Of a DNA stretch of 64,000 nucleotides, positions 42,957-52,342 are shown piece after piece. Origin of the DNA: Flavobacteriales bacterium (GTDB lineage: Bacteria > Bacteroidota > Bacteroidia > Flavobacteriales > Flavobacteriaceae); contig JABMNH010000016.1 in the NCBI GenBank assembly GCA_013205245.1, forward strand, positions 19,430 through 83,429, read 5' to 3'. Within the stretch, counting starts at the first letter, position 1. Every line of letters begins with the position of its first letter. Both the position numbers and the translations under genes were made by a program. Below the pieces are notes generated by a model. It was not told the DNA's origin. It saw nothing but the letters and a program-made list of their open reading frames with translations, and ran no database searches.

Positions 42957-43953
42957 CACAGACTGTCAAAAAATAGAGGCCCACATTTAATCCGAAAAAG
43001 CTATAAACTATAAAGGTTTGTAAAAGGCAGAATAGTGGGATGAGTATTACGTGTAAAGCGAATCTAAAAGTGCCAAAAAAGATGGGGTCTTTTATTTTTT
43101 GTTTCAGAATTTTCCAAATTAAATAAGGCAACCAAGCACTTAAAGCTGTTATTGCGAACACCAATTTATACCAAAAATTGACAGGTTTTTTATCTTCTCT
43201 TAAAACTGTTTCTTTTGGAAGATTATGTAGCAATTCATTTGTTTCTAACGGGTTTAAAAAATTGGCGTTTAAAGCTTTTAATTGCTTTATTTTTCCATCA
43301 TAAGTTTTTAAATCTTCTATATGAACAGTGAGTTTTTTAAGTTCATCACTTGTTTTTGCCACCATTTGTCTGGTTGATAAATGCACATCAGAAGCATCGT
43401 AAAAGGGGTTTGCCAAAAATGCTTTTCCGTAGTAAAGCGAAATACTTTGCGGATATGTAATATGAGCATCATAGTTAATACCAACAGGCACAATATAAAT
43501 TTTAAGATCTTTATATGTGTCTAAAGCGCCAAAAATAATGCGGGTAAAACCTTTGCTTAATTGGCGCACACGTCTGTTTAAATGATGATCGCCTTCAGGA
43601 AAAATAGCGATTGTTTTTTTGTCGTTTAAAAGCTTAAAACAGGTATTAAACACTTCTGTATTTTTATTTAAACTTTGCCAACCATCTCTGATGCGGTAAA
43701 TAGGAATCATCCGTAAAGAATTGAAAAATCTTCTATTAAATGGGTTGCTAAAAACTGAAGCACGCGATAAAAAATAAGCTTTGCTATTATTTGTTGTGGC
43801 AAGCATGATTGAATCTAAAAGGGCATTTTCGTGGTTTGCCACAAAAAGAACAGCTTCGTTTTTTGGAATATTTTGGAGACCTACAACTTTTGTCTTTTTA
43901 AAATAAAAAAACAAAATGGCTCTAATATAGCTTCTTATCAACACATAAAACAT
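42910..43953 (-). CDS. Lysophospholipid acyltransferase family protein
   Basis: A 347-residue membrane protein of the PlsC-like acyltransferase group. Motif I is NHENALLD, in which His41 and Asp47 are separated by five residues (the standard is four), a variant seen in Bacteroidota. Motif III is IFPEGDHHLNR. Two or three membrane segments lie at the C-terminus (about 280-345). Likely reaction: acyl transfer to lysophosphatidic acid or a related glycerol acceptor at the inner membrane. Which acyl donor (acyl-ACP or acyl-CoA) is unknown. The last 47 bases overlap the end of the convergent fusion gene. Confidence 0.85.
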   Translation of the reverse strand: MFYVLIRSYIRAILFFYFKKTKVVGLQNIPKNEAVLFVANHENALLDSIMLATTNNSKAYFLSRASVFSNPFNRRFFNSLRMIPIYRIRDGWQSLNKNTEVFNTCFKLLNDKKTIAIFPEGDHHLNRRVRQLSKGFTRIIFGALDTYKDLKIYIVPVGINYDAHITYPQSISLYYGKAFLANPFYDASDVHLSTRQMVAKTSDELKKLTVHIEDLKTYDGKIKQLKALNANFLNPLETNELLHNLPKETVLREDKKPVNFWYKLVFAITALSAWLPYLIWKILKQKIKDPIFFGTFRFALHVILIPLFCLLQTFIVYSFFGLNVGLYFLTVCVSLAFLLKWVPYKNQ

Positions 43954-43955
43954 AG

Positions 43956-44858
43956 CTATTTTACTTTTTTATGAGACCAATAAAACCCCAAACCGAGGCC
44001 AGAAATAATATGCCAAATACCCCAAGTAGCTGCAATTAAAGCCATGCCGCCCAAACCGTGAAAGAAAGTAAATATGAGTAAAAGGCCCAAGCCACTATTT
44101 TGTATGCCAGTTTCTATAGCCAGTGTTCTTTGATTTTGCTGTGATAACTTAAAGGTTTTAGCTGTAAGATACCCTGTTAAAATGGCTAGAAAATTATGTA
44201 AAATCACGATTAAAAGCACCTCAAAAATATATTTTTTAAGCACTTCGAAATTTGTAATAATAGCGATGGCTACCAAACAAATAAAAATAGAAACCGAAAT
44301 AAACTTCAATGGTTTTACGATAATATGTGTTGTTTTTGGAAGATATCTACTGGCGGTCATTCCTAAAATTAGTGGAATGCCTAAAATTAACGCGATGACT
44401 TTAATTAATTCATAAGGATTTAGTTCGATGCTTTTTAAAATGACAGATGTTGGGTGGTACAAATTGCTCCACAATTCGAAATTAAATGGTGTTAAAAACA
44501 TGGCTAACAGGGTAGAAAATGCGGTTAGGCTAATAGACAAAGCTGTGTTTCCTTTGGCTAATTTTGTAATGAAATTAGAGATGTTTCCGCCCGGGCAAGC
44601 CGCTACTAAAAACATGCCCAAAGCAATGCTAGCTGGGGGCTTTATAATACTTACTAAGAAAAATGTTAAAGCTGGTAATAAGATGAATTGTGATAAAAAG
44701 CCAATAATTAAAGGTTTTGGTTTTACAACAAGAAGTTTAAAATCTGTAAGCTTTACATCAAGCGCAACTCCAAACATAATGATGGCTAAACTTAGATTTA
44801 GCAACCAAACACTATCTTGATTAAAACTGACATGGGCGTTATTTAAAAGGTCCTCCAA
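43956..44858 (-). CDS. Bile acid:sodium symporter family protein (TTG start)
   Basis: A 300-residue inner-membrane protein with about nine or ten membrane segments, of the BASS/SBF family. The pair of crossover motifs are ACPGGNISNFITKLAKGN and IETGIQNSGLGLLLIF. The TTG at 44858 is the only start that keeps the full N-terminus (MEDLLNNAHVSF), since the first ATG would lose 28 residues. The substrate is unknown; BASS proteins take up bile acids, pantothenate, pyruvate or 2-keto acids with sodium. It lies 3 bases from the acyltransferase gene and 5 bases from the DUF4159 gene. Confidence 0.87.
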   Translation of the reverse strand: MEDLLNNAHVSFNQDSVWLLNLSLAIIMFGVALDVKLTDFKLLVVKPKPLIIGFLSQFILLPALTFFLVSIIKPPASIALGMFLVAACPGGNISNFITKLAKGNTALSISLTAFSTLLAMFLTPFNFELWSNLYHPTSVILKSIELNPYELIKVIALILGIPLILGMTASRYLPKTTHIIVKPLKFISVSIFICLVAIAIITNFEVLKKYIFEVLLIVILHNFLAILTGYLTAKTFKLSQQNQRTLAIETGIQNSGLGLLLIFTFFHGLGGMALIAATWGIWHIISGLGLGFYWSHKKVK

Positions 44859-44863
44859 ATATG

Positions 44864-45508
44864 TTAATTGTTAAAGATATAAGTTAAAATATTGGCACCC
44901 ATTTGCAAAGCTTTCGTTCTAATTTCTATGGGGTCATGATGAATTTCTGCAACTTCCCAGCCATCGCCTAAGTCACATTCGTAATCATAAAAAACCACCA
45001 ATCGGCCTTTATAAAATATACCGAAGCCTTGTGCGGGTTTGCCATCGTGTTCGTGAATTTTTGGCAAACCATTTTCGAAATCAAATTTTTGATGGAAAAT
45101 AGGATGGTCATATGGCATCTCAACAAAATCTAATTCAGAAAAGACCTTTTTCATTTCTCTTCGGATGAATTTATCCAATCCATAATTATCAGAAATATGA
45201 AGAAAACCACCAGAAATAAGGTAATTTTTCAGATTTAGCGTTTCATCATCAGAAAAGAAAACGTTGCCATGACCTGTCATGTCTACATAAACATAGTTAA
45301 ATATATCTGTACTACCAGGTGTTACAGTGCCAACGATTTCAGATATTTTTGTATGATTATTGGCATTTGAGAATTTGATTAAATTTGGTAAAGCTGTCGG
45401 GTTGGCATACCAGTCGCCACCGCCATTATACTTTAAAACAGCTAATTGTTGGGCCATAATAATATTGATACTTAATAAAAATATCAAAAAAAATATCCGT
45501 TTTAGCAT
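44864..45508 (-). CDS. DUF4159 domain protein, exported
   Basis: A 214-residue protein with a signal peptide (IFLLSINIIMA). The rest is the DUF4159 domain: YNGGGDWYANPTALPNLI, VYVDMTGHGNVFFSDDE and YLISGGFLHISDNYGLDKFI, reminiscent of a ThuA/GATase-like fold. No catalytic residue is proven for the family. In many Bacteroidota DUF4159 genes accompany the Bat/MoxR aerotolerance cluster, but not here. Cotranscribed with rsmE (7 bases apart) and the BASS transporter. Confidence 0.85.
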   Translation of the reverse strand: MLKRIFFLIFLLSINIIMAQQLAVLKYNGGGDWYANPTALPNLIKFSNANNHTKISEIVGTVTPGSTDIFNYVYVDMTGHGNVFFSDDETLNLKNYLISGGFLHISDNYGLDKFIRREMKKVFSELDFVEMPYDHPIFHQKFDFENGLPKIHEHDGKPAQGFGIFYKGRLVVFYDYECDLGDGWEVAEIHHDPIEIRTKALQMGANILTYIFNN

Positions 45509-45515
45509 GTTAATT

Positions 45516-46223
45516 TTATTCGTTTAAAAAGGCAACACTATGACAAGCCACAATACCCGCAGTCTCGGTTCTCAATCGGCTTTCTCCCAAAGATACAGGA
45601 ATATATTTATGTTTCAAACTTTGTTCAATTTCTTTGATAGAAAAATCGCCTTCGGGTCCAATTAAAATGGTTGTTTTTTGATTGGGTTTTAAAACCGATT
45701 TTAAACTTTTTTTATCAGTATCTTCACAATGGGTTATTAATAATAGGCCATCAATATTGGTATTTATAAAATCTTTAAATTTTACAGGATCGTTTAGTTT
45801 TGGAAAATGAAACTTTAACGATTGCTTTCCTGCTGTGTGAATAATCTTTTCTAAACGTTCCTTTTTAATCATTTTACGTTCGGAATGATCGCAAATAAGT
45901 GGTGTAATTTCATCTATGCCAATTTCGGTCGCTTTTTCTAAAAACCACTCAAAACGTTCATTTAATTTTGTAGGGGCAATGGCAATGTGTAGGTAATAAT
46001 GCCAAGGTTTAACTTTGTCTTCACAACCAATTATTTTTACAAGACATTTTTTGTCATTTGCACTTATTATTTCTGATGTAAATAATTGTCCTAAGCCATT
46101 AGTAATATATAGTGTGTCTCCATCTTTTTTCCTTAAAGAATTAATAATATGCCGACTTTCAACTTTATCAAAAGTTAAAGTTTGAGAGTCTTTAGTGAGG
46201 CTGTTATTATAAAATAGTTGCAT
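45516..46223 (-). CDS. rsmE: 16S rRNA (uracil(1498)-N(3))-methyltransferase
   Basis: Methylates U1498 of 16S rRNA with SAM; cytosolic SPOUT enzyme of 235 residues. The knot region shows TTILIGPEGDFSIKEIEQS and PVSLGESRLRTETAGIVACH, the family signatures. The N-terminal PUA-like domain begins MQLFYNNSLTKDSQTLTF. It is intact in length. The gene sits in a minus-strand run of five genes that appear cotranscribed (46229 to 42910), with gaps of 5-8 bases. Confidence 0.94.
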   Translation of the reverse strand: MQLFYNNSLTKDSQTLTFDKVESRHIINSLRKKDGDTLYITNGLGQLFTSEIISANDKKCLVKIIGCEDKVKPWHYYLHIAIAPTKLNERFEWFLEKATEIGIDEITPLICDHSERKMIKKERLEKIIHTAGKQSLKFHFPKLNDPVKFKDFINTNIDGLLLITHCEDTDKKSLKSVLKPNQKTTILIGPEGDFSIKEIEQSLKHKYIPVSLGESRLRTETAGIVACHSVAFLNE

Positions 46224-46228
46224 ACAAT

Positions 46229-47347
46229 TTAAAGAGGTTTAGAAAAAGTACAGCGTTTTTTATGGGTTACTTGTCCAAACTTTTTCATAATTCCAGCAAT
46301 GGCGGTATTATCTGCCAATTCGGGCGTTCTTATATAGTTTTCAATTTTTAATTTATCAAATATATAATAAAAGTCTCTGAACATTAACGCATTAATTCCT
46401 TGATTTTGATGTTTTGGATGAACGCCAATTAAATAAGATATCACGTCTTTGCTGTATTTTTTTGCGTAAAGTAAATGGATAAATCCAAAAGGGAAAAGTT
46501 TGCCATTGGCTTTCTGTAAGGCTCTTGAAAAGGAGGGCATGTTAATACCGAAGCCAATCATTTTATCATTTTCATCAAGTACAAATGTGATGTATTCTGG
46601 ATTTATAAAGCTAATATATCGTTTTTTAAGAAATTGTTTTTGTGCTTCAGAAATGGGTACAAACGAAGATAATGATGCGTAACTTTCATTAAATAAATCG
46701 AACATTTCATCAACATAAGGCAATAAATCTTTTGTTTTTTTAAAGCCCAATCCTTTTACACCGTAGCGTTTTTCAATAAGAGCGCTCACACGTTCTAAAG
46801 GGTCAATTTCAACATTTCTAAAAGGAAATTTATTTTCTAAATATTCTTTTTCAACTTTAAAACCGAGCTTTTCATAATGGCTTTTATAATACGGATGATT
46901 GTACCACGTAATCATGGTGCCAATATGATCAAAACCATAGGTTAAAACACCAACCTTGTCAAGGTTTGAAAAGCCAACGGGGCCTTCCATATAGTCAAGT
47001 TTGTTGTCCTTGCCAATTTTTTTAACTTCTTTAATAAGAGCTTCGCTAACGTCAAAATCATCAATAAAATCGAACCAACCAAAACGCATTTTTTTTATTT
47101 TTTGGATGTTTATTTCTGTCCAATTAATCATAGCCGCTAGGCGTCCCACAATTTTACCGTCTTTATAAGCTAAAAAGAAATCGGCTTGCGCTTGTTCAAA
47201 AACTGGATTTATTGCTGGGTCAAAGCTATCGAGCTCATCATTAATAATAGGAGGCACCCAATACTTATTGTTTTTATAAAGGGAAAATGGGAACTTTACA
47301 AAAGCTTTGAGCTCCTTTTTATTGCTAACTTTTTTTATTGTTATCAT
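46229..47347 (-). CDS. GNAT-like protein of unknown substrate
   Basis: A 372-residue soluble protein with two parts that resemble GNAT acyltransferases: FFLAYKDGKIVGRLAAMINW (about 60-80) and a later IGVHPKHQNQGINALMFRDF (about 315-335), which matches the acetyl-CoA loop RxxGxG loosely. Homologues are sometimes labelled GTP cyclohydrolase, but no such motif is visible. Its place in the rsmE run gives no functional clue. Substrate unknown. Confidence 0.65.
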   Translation of the reverse strand: MITIKKVSNKKELKAFVKFPFSLYKNNKYWVPPIINDELDSFDPAINPVFEQAQADFFLAYKDGKIVGRLAAMINWTEINIQKIKKMRFGWFDFIDDFDVSEALIKEVKKIGKDNKLDYMEGPVGFSNLDKVGVLTYGFDHIGTMITWYNHPYYKSHYEKLGFKVEKEYLENKFPFRNVEIDPLERVSALIEKRYGVKGLGFKKTKDLLPYVDEMFDLFNESYASLSSFVPISEAQKQFLKKRYISFINPEYITFVLDENDKMIGFGINMPSFSRALQKANGKLFPFGFIHLLYAKKYSKDVISYLIGVHPKHQNQGINALMFRDFYYIFDKLKIENYIRTPELADNTAIAGIMKKFGQVTHKKRCTFSKPL

Positions 47348-47353
47348 AATTAA

Positions 47354-48484
47354 TTATGAGCCAGAATTCTCTTCGGTCTTTTTTTTCTTTTTGAAAAGAT
47401 TTTTAAAAAGGCCTTTCTTTTTTGATTTTGGTTTCTTTTTAGTTGGTAATTTTTTTATGTGACGTTTACGAGATTTAATCCTTTTAACGTTTTTAAGATG
47501 CTTCTTTTTTTGGATTGGTTTAAATTTTCTATACGACTGCCGAAGCATACTTTTCTTTCTAGAAATAGCACCCTTATCACGATTTTTATCTACAAGTATT
47601 TTGTCTTTTGTCTTATCTGCCTCGTTAATTATAACGTATTTAACATGTTTGTCTAAACGCCAAGAAGCCCCCAAACCAAAGTAAGCACCTGTAGATTTGC
47701 CTTCTATTACAAATCTAAATGAGGCATCTAATTGAAAGTTATTCGATTTTAGATAAGCAAGGCCGCCTGCAAATTGTTGTTCGTTTCCTAAATTGACATT
47801 ATAGCGTCCAAGATTTTCTAAAAAGATAGAATATTTGTCGTTTAGGGAATAAGTTTCGGTAATGATATATGTGTAAGAAGCTTCATAAGTACCCAATTTA
47901 TCGACAATAAAATTGGTTAAAATAGCATACCTGTTGGTGATGTCATTTTGAAGATAAACGGCAATTTTAGGACTGATGCCATAATTGTAATAATCGCTTA
48001 CCAATGGTGTGTTAATGCCAAAATATACAGCAACACTAGGTATCAATCTATTTTTATCAAACTGTGTGCGTTTTTTCCAACTGTGTATTTCTTTAGATCT
48101 ATTTTCATACTCCGATTTAAAGAGCAAATATTTAGCACCAATGGTAAATTGACTTAAACCTGTAATATTTTTATAAGATGTGTATATCGTTCTAAACGCC
48201 AATTTATCACTTGCGTAGGCTAAATCTAGATTAAATTCGAGCTTCTCGTCAAAATGACTGTATCGTAAAGAAATCATTTCGCCATAACTTCTGGGTTTCG
48301 AAAAACGTTTTTTTATTTGAGATTTGCGATAAAAAAAACCACCTTCAACTTGATACACATGTGAGCCAACACCAAAGGGGCTTCTAGAAAAACCAGGCCT
48401 GTTTGAATTGATGATGTCAGTATATTGAGCTGATGCAAGTTGAGAGATGCCAATAAGTAAAAAAAGCCAAATACTTCTTTTCAT
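47354..48484 (-). CDS. Outer-membrane beta-barrel protein with a long cationic C-terminal tail
   Basis: The 376-residue protein has a signal peptide (LFLLIGISQLASAQ), then a barrel domain (about 20-280) of the phenol-MetA/transporter type: NRPGFSRSPFGVGSHVYQVE through GLGASWRLDKHVKYVII. Beyond about residue 290 there are roughly 85 residues dominated by Lys and Arg (for example KKKHLKNVKRIKSRKRHIKK, GLFKNLFKKKKKTEENSGS). Such a tail is not part of the family and may bind nucleic acid, LPS phosphates or the cell wall. It has its own -7 element at 48507-48514. Confidence 0.75.
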   Translation of the reverse strand: MKRSIWLFLLIGISQLASAQYTDIINSNRPGFSRSPFGVGSHVYQVEGGFFYRKSQIKKRFSKPRSYGEMISLRYSHFDEKLEFNLDLAYASDKLAFRTIYTSYKNITGLSQFTIGAKYLLFKSEYENRSKEIHSWKKRTQFDKNRLIPSVAVYFGINTPLVSDYYNYGISPKIAVYLQNDITNRYAILTNFIVDKLGTYEASYTYIITETYSLNDKYSIFLENLGRYNVNLGNEQQFAGGLAYLKSNNFQLDASFRFVIEGKSTGAYFGLGASWRLDKHVKYVIINEADKTKDKILVDKNRDKGAISRKKSMLRQSYRKFKPIQKKKHLKNVKRIKSRKRHIKKLPTKKKPKSKKKGLFKNLFKKKKKTEENSGS

Positions 48485-48506
48485 TTGTGTGTGTTGCTTT
48501 ATTTTT

Positions 48507-48514
48507 CAAATATA
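48507..48514 (-). promoter_or_regulatory. -7 promoter element for the cationic-tail barrel gene
   Basis: Minus-strand TATATTTG fits TAnnTTTG and lies 22 bases before the ATG at 48484. Confidence 0.55.
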
Positions 48515-48558
48515 ACAGATTTTATCAATTTAAACTCTTTAAGTTAAAGGCAAATTAG

Positions 48559-48566
48559 TATTTTTG
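48559..48566 (+). promoter_or_regulatory. -7 promoter element for DUF4834-yfhO
   Basis: TATTTTTG fits TAnnTTTG and ends 33 bases before the ATG at 48600. Confidence 0.5.
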
Positions 48567-48599
48567 AAATCGTATAGTATTAAAAAAAATATTTGAGTT

Positions 48600-48866
48600 A
48601 TGGGCTTATTAAGAACCCTTTTGGTATTTTTAGCCATCTATTATGTGCTAAAATTTTTGTCACGTTATATCTTTCCCTTTATTTTAAAAAAGGCTGTCTC
48701 TAAGGTAGAGAAAAATATGAAAGAAAAATATACCCAACCACAAGACAGTTCAAAAGTTGGTGAAACTACAGTTGAATTTGCGCCAGAACCTACATCGCAC
48801 AATAATAAAGTAGGCGAATATGTCGATTTTGAAGAAGTCGATTTAAAAGAATCTAAAAAAGATTAA
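48600..48866 (+). CDS. DUF4834 small membrane protein
   Basis: An 88-residue protein with one N-terminal membrane segment (about 3-25, LLRTLLVFLAIYYVLKFL) and a polar, acidic tail ending EYVDFEEVDLKESKKD. The DUF4834 family is restricted to Bacteroidota, and its function is unknown. The stop abuts the ATG of the YfhO gene with no gap, so it is probably the first gene of the YfhO-glycosyltransferase-wecB unit. Confidence 0.85.
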   Translation: MGLLRTLLVFLAIYYVLKFLSRYIFPFILKKAVSKVEKNMKEKYTQPQDSSKVGETTVEFAPEPTSHNNKVGEYVDFEEVDLKESKKD

Positions 48867-51275
48867 ATGAAATTAAAATCCTACTTACCCTATTTTATAG
48901 CGCTTGTTACTTTTGCTGTTGTGGCGTTGGCTTATTTTTATCCTGTTTTAGAAGGTAAAGAAATTTTACAAAGCGATATTGTTCAGTTTAAAGGCATGTC
49001 GCACGAAGTTGTAAAATTTAGGGCAGAAAATCACAGCGAACCTTATTGGACAGATGCCGCTTTTGGTGGGATGCCAACATACCAACTAAGTGCTTATTAT
49101 CCGTATAATTACATTCAGAAATTAGATAAAGTATTTCGCTTTTTACCACGCCCAGCCGATTATTTATTCCTTTACTTTTTAGGATTTTTTATTTTGCTGA
49201 TGGTGTTAAAAGTAGAGTGGAAGCTAGCTATTTTTGGCTCTTTGGCTTTTGGATTTAGCACCTATTTCATTATTATTTTAGGCGTTGGTCATAACGCTAA
49301 AGCGCATGCCATAGCTTACATGCCTTTTTTGATTTCGGGCGTGTTGCTCATGTTCCAAAACAAGTTATTTAAAGGATTTGTAATTACAGCCTTGGCTACA
49401 GCTCTTGAAATTTCTGCGAATCATATTCAAATGACTTATTATTTGTTTTTTGTTTTGCTTATTATAGGCATCGTTTATTTACTAGAAGCTAATAAAAATA
49501 AAACCCTGTCGCCTTATTTTAAACAAGTAGGTTTATTGTTAGTAGCAGGAATTTTGGCTTTGGGTTTAAATGCCACGCCGTTAATGGCAACCTCGCAATA
49601 TGCAAAGCATAGCACAAGAGGTAAAAGCGAATTGACCATCACACCCGATGGCAAACAAAAGCCAATATCAAGTGGTTTAGATTCCAATTATATTACACAA
49701 TACAGCTATGGTATTTTAGAAACTTTTAATTTATTAGTCCCTCGTTTTTTAGGTGGCGGGTCTCATGAATCTTTAGGGAAAGATTCTCATACCTATACAC
49801 TTATAAAAGACAAAGCAGGGGCAGATCAAGCGGCCCATTTTGCAGAAAGCGCTCCTTTATATTGGGGGAATCAGCCTATTGTTGCTGCACCAGCCTATAT
49901 TGGTGCGGTGGTTGTATTTTTAGCCCTATTGGGATTTTTCTTATTAAAAAGCCGACACAAATATTGGTTATTAGCTTCTATGGCATTGGCCATTCTTTTG
50001 AGTTGGGGTAAAAATTTTGGTGGACTGACAAACTTTTTTATTGATTATGTGCCATTATACAATAAGTTTAGGGCGGTGTCATCCATCCAAGTTATTGTAG
50101 AATTGTGCATGCCTATTTTGGCCGTTTTAGGGTTGGCTAAGTTTTTATCCGCGGAAGCGTCAAAAGCCGACAAACTTCAAAGTTTAAAAAATGCCACTTT
50201 AGGATTGGGTTCTTTATTGCTGATTTTTGTATTGTTTGGCACGAGCTTATTTTCTTTTGAAGGCTTAAACGACGCCTATTACGGAAAACTGTTAGAAGGC
50301 TTAGATACTGCGCTTGTAGCCGACAGAAGAGCCGTATTTTTTAGTGACAGTTTGCGGTCTTTAATTTTAATTTCTTTAGCGGCAGGCACACTTTGGTTGT
50401 ACTTTAAAGCAACTTTTAATAAGACAAGAACCATTGTTATACTCGGCATTTTGATGGTATGCGATTTGGCTTTGGTCGATTGGAATTATGTAAATTCTAC
50501 AAATTTTGTATCGGCAAGAAAAGTAGATAAGCCTATAAGTAAAACGCAAATTGACCAACAAATTTTACAAGATAAAGGTCACTATAGAGTGGTAAATTTT
50601 GTTTCAGATCCAATGAATGATGGGTTAACGTCGTATTATCACATGTCTATTGGCGGTTATCATGCTGCCAAGCCAGGCAGATATCAAGATTTGTATGATT
50701 ATCAAATAGCAAAAAACAACATACAGGTTCTAAATATGCTCAACACCAAGTATATTATTTATCCTACAGATAAGGCTTCGGCTGTTCAATTAAACCCCGA
50801 TACCAATGGCAATGCGTGGTTTATTTCAAATCTAAAACTTGTTAATTCTGCCGATGAAGAAATTCGTGCCTTAGATAGTTTAAATACCAAAACCACTGCT
50901 GTTTTTAATGGTTCAGAATTTAAATTTAAAGAGCCTAGTTTTGTAGTAGATACTACGGCTTCTATTAAATTGATAAATTATAAAGCAAATCATTTAAAAT
51001 ATACATCAGAAAATTTGAATGATGGCTTTGCTGTATTTTCCGAAATGTATTATAAAGAAGGATGGAACGCTTATATTGATGGAAAAAACACGCCTATTTA
51101 TCGGGTAAATTATGTGCTGCGCGCTATCGAAATTCCTAAAGGGAATCATAAAATTGATTTTAAATTTGAACCAAAAGTGATTCAACAAGGGTCGTTAATT
51201 ACAAGTATTTCGTATTTATTATTACTGTTAATTATTTTTGGATGGTATTTTTACGATAAAAAGAAACAACATTAA
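48867..51275 (+). CDS. YfhO family membrane protein
   Basis: An 802-residue polytopic inner-membrane protein with about 12 hydrophobic segments, and a large C-terminal soluble region from about residue 540. The YfhO family belongs to the GT-C-like glycosyltransferase clan; in Gram-positive bacteria members glycosylate lipoteichoic acid. The N-terminal loop GKEILQSDIVQFKGMSHEVV holds an acidic pair near the membrane as in GT-C enzymes. Downstream genes are two GT4 glycosyltransferases and wecB. A function in surface polysaccharide modification is likely but substrate and acceptor are unknown. Confidence 0.87.
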   Translation: MKLKSYLPYFIALVTFAVVALAYFYPVLEGKEILQSDIVQFKGMSHEVVKFRAENHSEPYWTDAAFGGMPTYQLSAYYPYNYIQKLDKVFRFLPRPADYLFLYFLGFFILLMVLKVEWKLAIFGSLAFGFSTYFIIILGVGHNAKAHAIAYMPFLISGVLLMFQNKLFKGFVITALATALEISANHIQMTYYLFFVLLIIGIVYLLEANKNKTLSPYFKQVGLLLVAGILALGLNATPLMATSQYAKHSTRGKSELTITPDGKQKPISSGLDSNYITQYSYGILETFNLLVPRFLGGGSHESLGKDSHTYTLIKDKAGADQAAHFAESAPLYWGNQPIVAAPAYIGAVVVFLALLGFFLLKSRHKYWLLASMALAILLSWGKNFGGLTNFFIDYVPLYNKFRAVSSIQVIVELCMPILAVLGLAKFLSAEASKADKLQSLKNATLGLGSLLLIFVLFGTSLFSFEGLNDAYYGKLLEGLDTALVADRRAVFFSDSLRSLILISLAAGTLWLYFKATFNKTRTIVILGILMVCDLALVDWNYVNSTNFVSARKVDKPISKTQIDQQILQDKGHYRVVNFVSDPMNDGLTSYYHMSIGGYHAAKPGRYQDLYDYQIAKNNIQVLNMLNTKYIIYPTDKASAVQLNPDTNGNAWFISNLKLVNSADEEIRALDSLNTKTTAVFNGSEFKFKEPSFVVDTTASIKLINYKANHLKYTSENLNDGFAVFSEMYYKEGWNAYIDGKNTPIYRVNYVLRAIEIPKGNHKIDFKFEPKVIQQGSLITSISYLLLLLIIFGWYFYDKKKQH

Positions 51276-51277
51276 TT

Positions 51278-52339
51278 TTGAAATCAAACCTGCTATATTT
51301 TTATCCGAGTCGGGCAACATTTGTCCAAAAAGATATAGCCATTTTGTCAGGAGATTATCTTGTAAAAACACAAGATTTACCATGGACTAACAAGTCACTA
51401 TTACCGTTAAATTTTCTAAAGCAATTCTTTTTTATTTTAAAAAACGCCAAACAATCTCATGTCGTAATTGTCATGTTTGGAGGCTATTGGTCATTTTTAC
51501 CAGCCTTATTAGGAAAGCTATTTCACAAAAAAGTGTTTGTAATTTTAGGAGGTACAGATTGCGTGTCATTTCCGGAATTCAACTACGGAAGTTTGCGCAA
51601 ACAACCCTTAAGATGGTTTATAAAAAAATCGTTTCAATGGGCTTATAAATTGCTGCCAGTAGATGATTCTTTGATGTTCTCTAACTATAATTATCTGCCA
51701 AATGCGATGCATAAAACACAAGGCGTCAAAGCTTTTTTTAAAAATTTAAAAACACCTTTTACTGTTATTCCAAACGGATTTGATACCCAATTTTGGGATG
51801 TAAAAAACGCAACTAAAAAATCAAAATCCTTTTTGAGTATTGCTTTTGTAAATGATGACACCCGATTAACACTCAAAGGTTTTGATACCGTTATAAAATT
51901 AGCAAGAGATTTTAAAGAAGCATCGTTCACTTTAGTGGGTCTCACCAAACGCTTTGCAAACAGATTAGAGCTGCCAAAGAATGTGAGGGTTTATGAATAT
52001 TTAAATCCGTCAGAATTAAAAAAAGAAATTGCCAAACACCAATTTTACTTGCAATTATCTTTGTCCGAAGGTTTTCCAAATGCCTTAGCCGAAGCCATGT
52101 TAGGCCAATGTATTCCAATTGGTACAGCCGTAGGCGGTATGCCTAAAATAATAGGCAAAACGGGTGTGGTTTTAGAACAACAAAACGATGTTGTCTTACA
52201 AGAACAAATTCAGAAATTATTAGACTTATCGGAAGCCGAATTACATACGATGGGACTATCGGCGAAAGCCCAAATAAGCGACAATTTTAGTTTAGAAAAG
52301 CGCGCCGAATTGCTATCTTTAACCTTGACAGAAGATTAA
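51278..52339 (+). CDS. Glycosyltransferase family 4-like (TTG start)
   Basis: A 353-residue cytosolic GT-B enzyme. The start is TTG at 51278, two bases after the YfhO stop; there is no ATG before residue 60, and the first strand LLYFYPSRATFVQKD would be lost. The C-terminal half shows the family 4 signature YLQLSLSEGFPNALAEAMLGQCIPIGTAVGG, with the donor-sugar-binding EGFPNALAEAM. The first domain contains VFVILGGTDCVSFPEFNYG. It likely transfers a nucleotide-activated sugar in making a surface glycan. Confidence 0.85.
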   Translation: MKSNLLYFYPSRATFVQKDIAILSGDYLVKTQDLPWTNKSLLPLNFLKQFFFILKNAKQSHVVIVMFGGYWSFLPALLGKLFHKKVFVILGGTDCVSFPEFNYGSLRKQPLRWFIKKSFQWAYKLLPVDDSLMFSNYNYLPNAMHKTQGVKAFFKNLKTPFTVIPNGFDTQFWDVKNATKKSKSFLSIAFVNDDTRLTLKGFDTVIKLARDFKEASFTLVGLTKRFANRLELPKNVRVYEYLNPSELKKEIAKHQFYLQLSLSEGFPNALAEAMLGQCIPIGTAVGGMPKIIGKTGVVLEQQNDVVLQEQIQKLLDLSEAELHTMGLSAKAQISDNFSLEKRAELLSLTLTED

Positions 52340-52342
52340 TCT

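Noticed and set aside
44428..44820. 130-residue open frame on the plus strand inside the BASS transporter gene
   Set aside because: Antisense to conserved membrane segments with no independent signal; a shadow frame.
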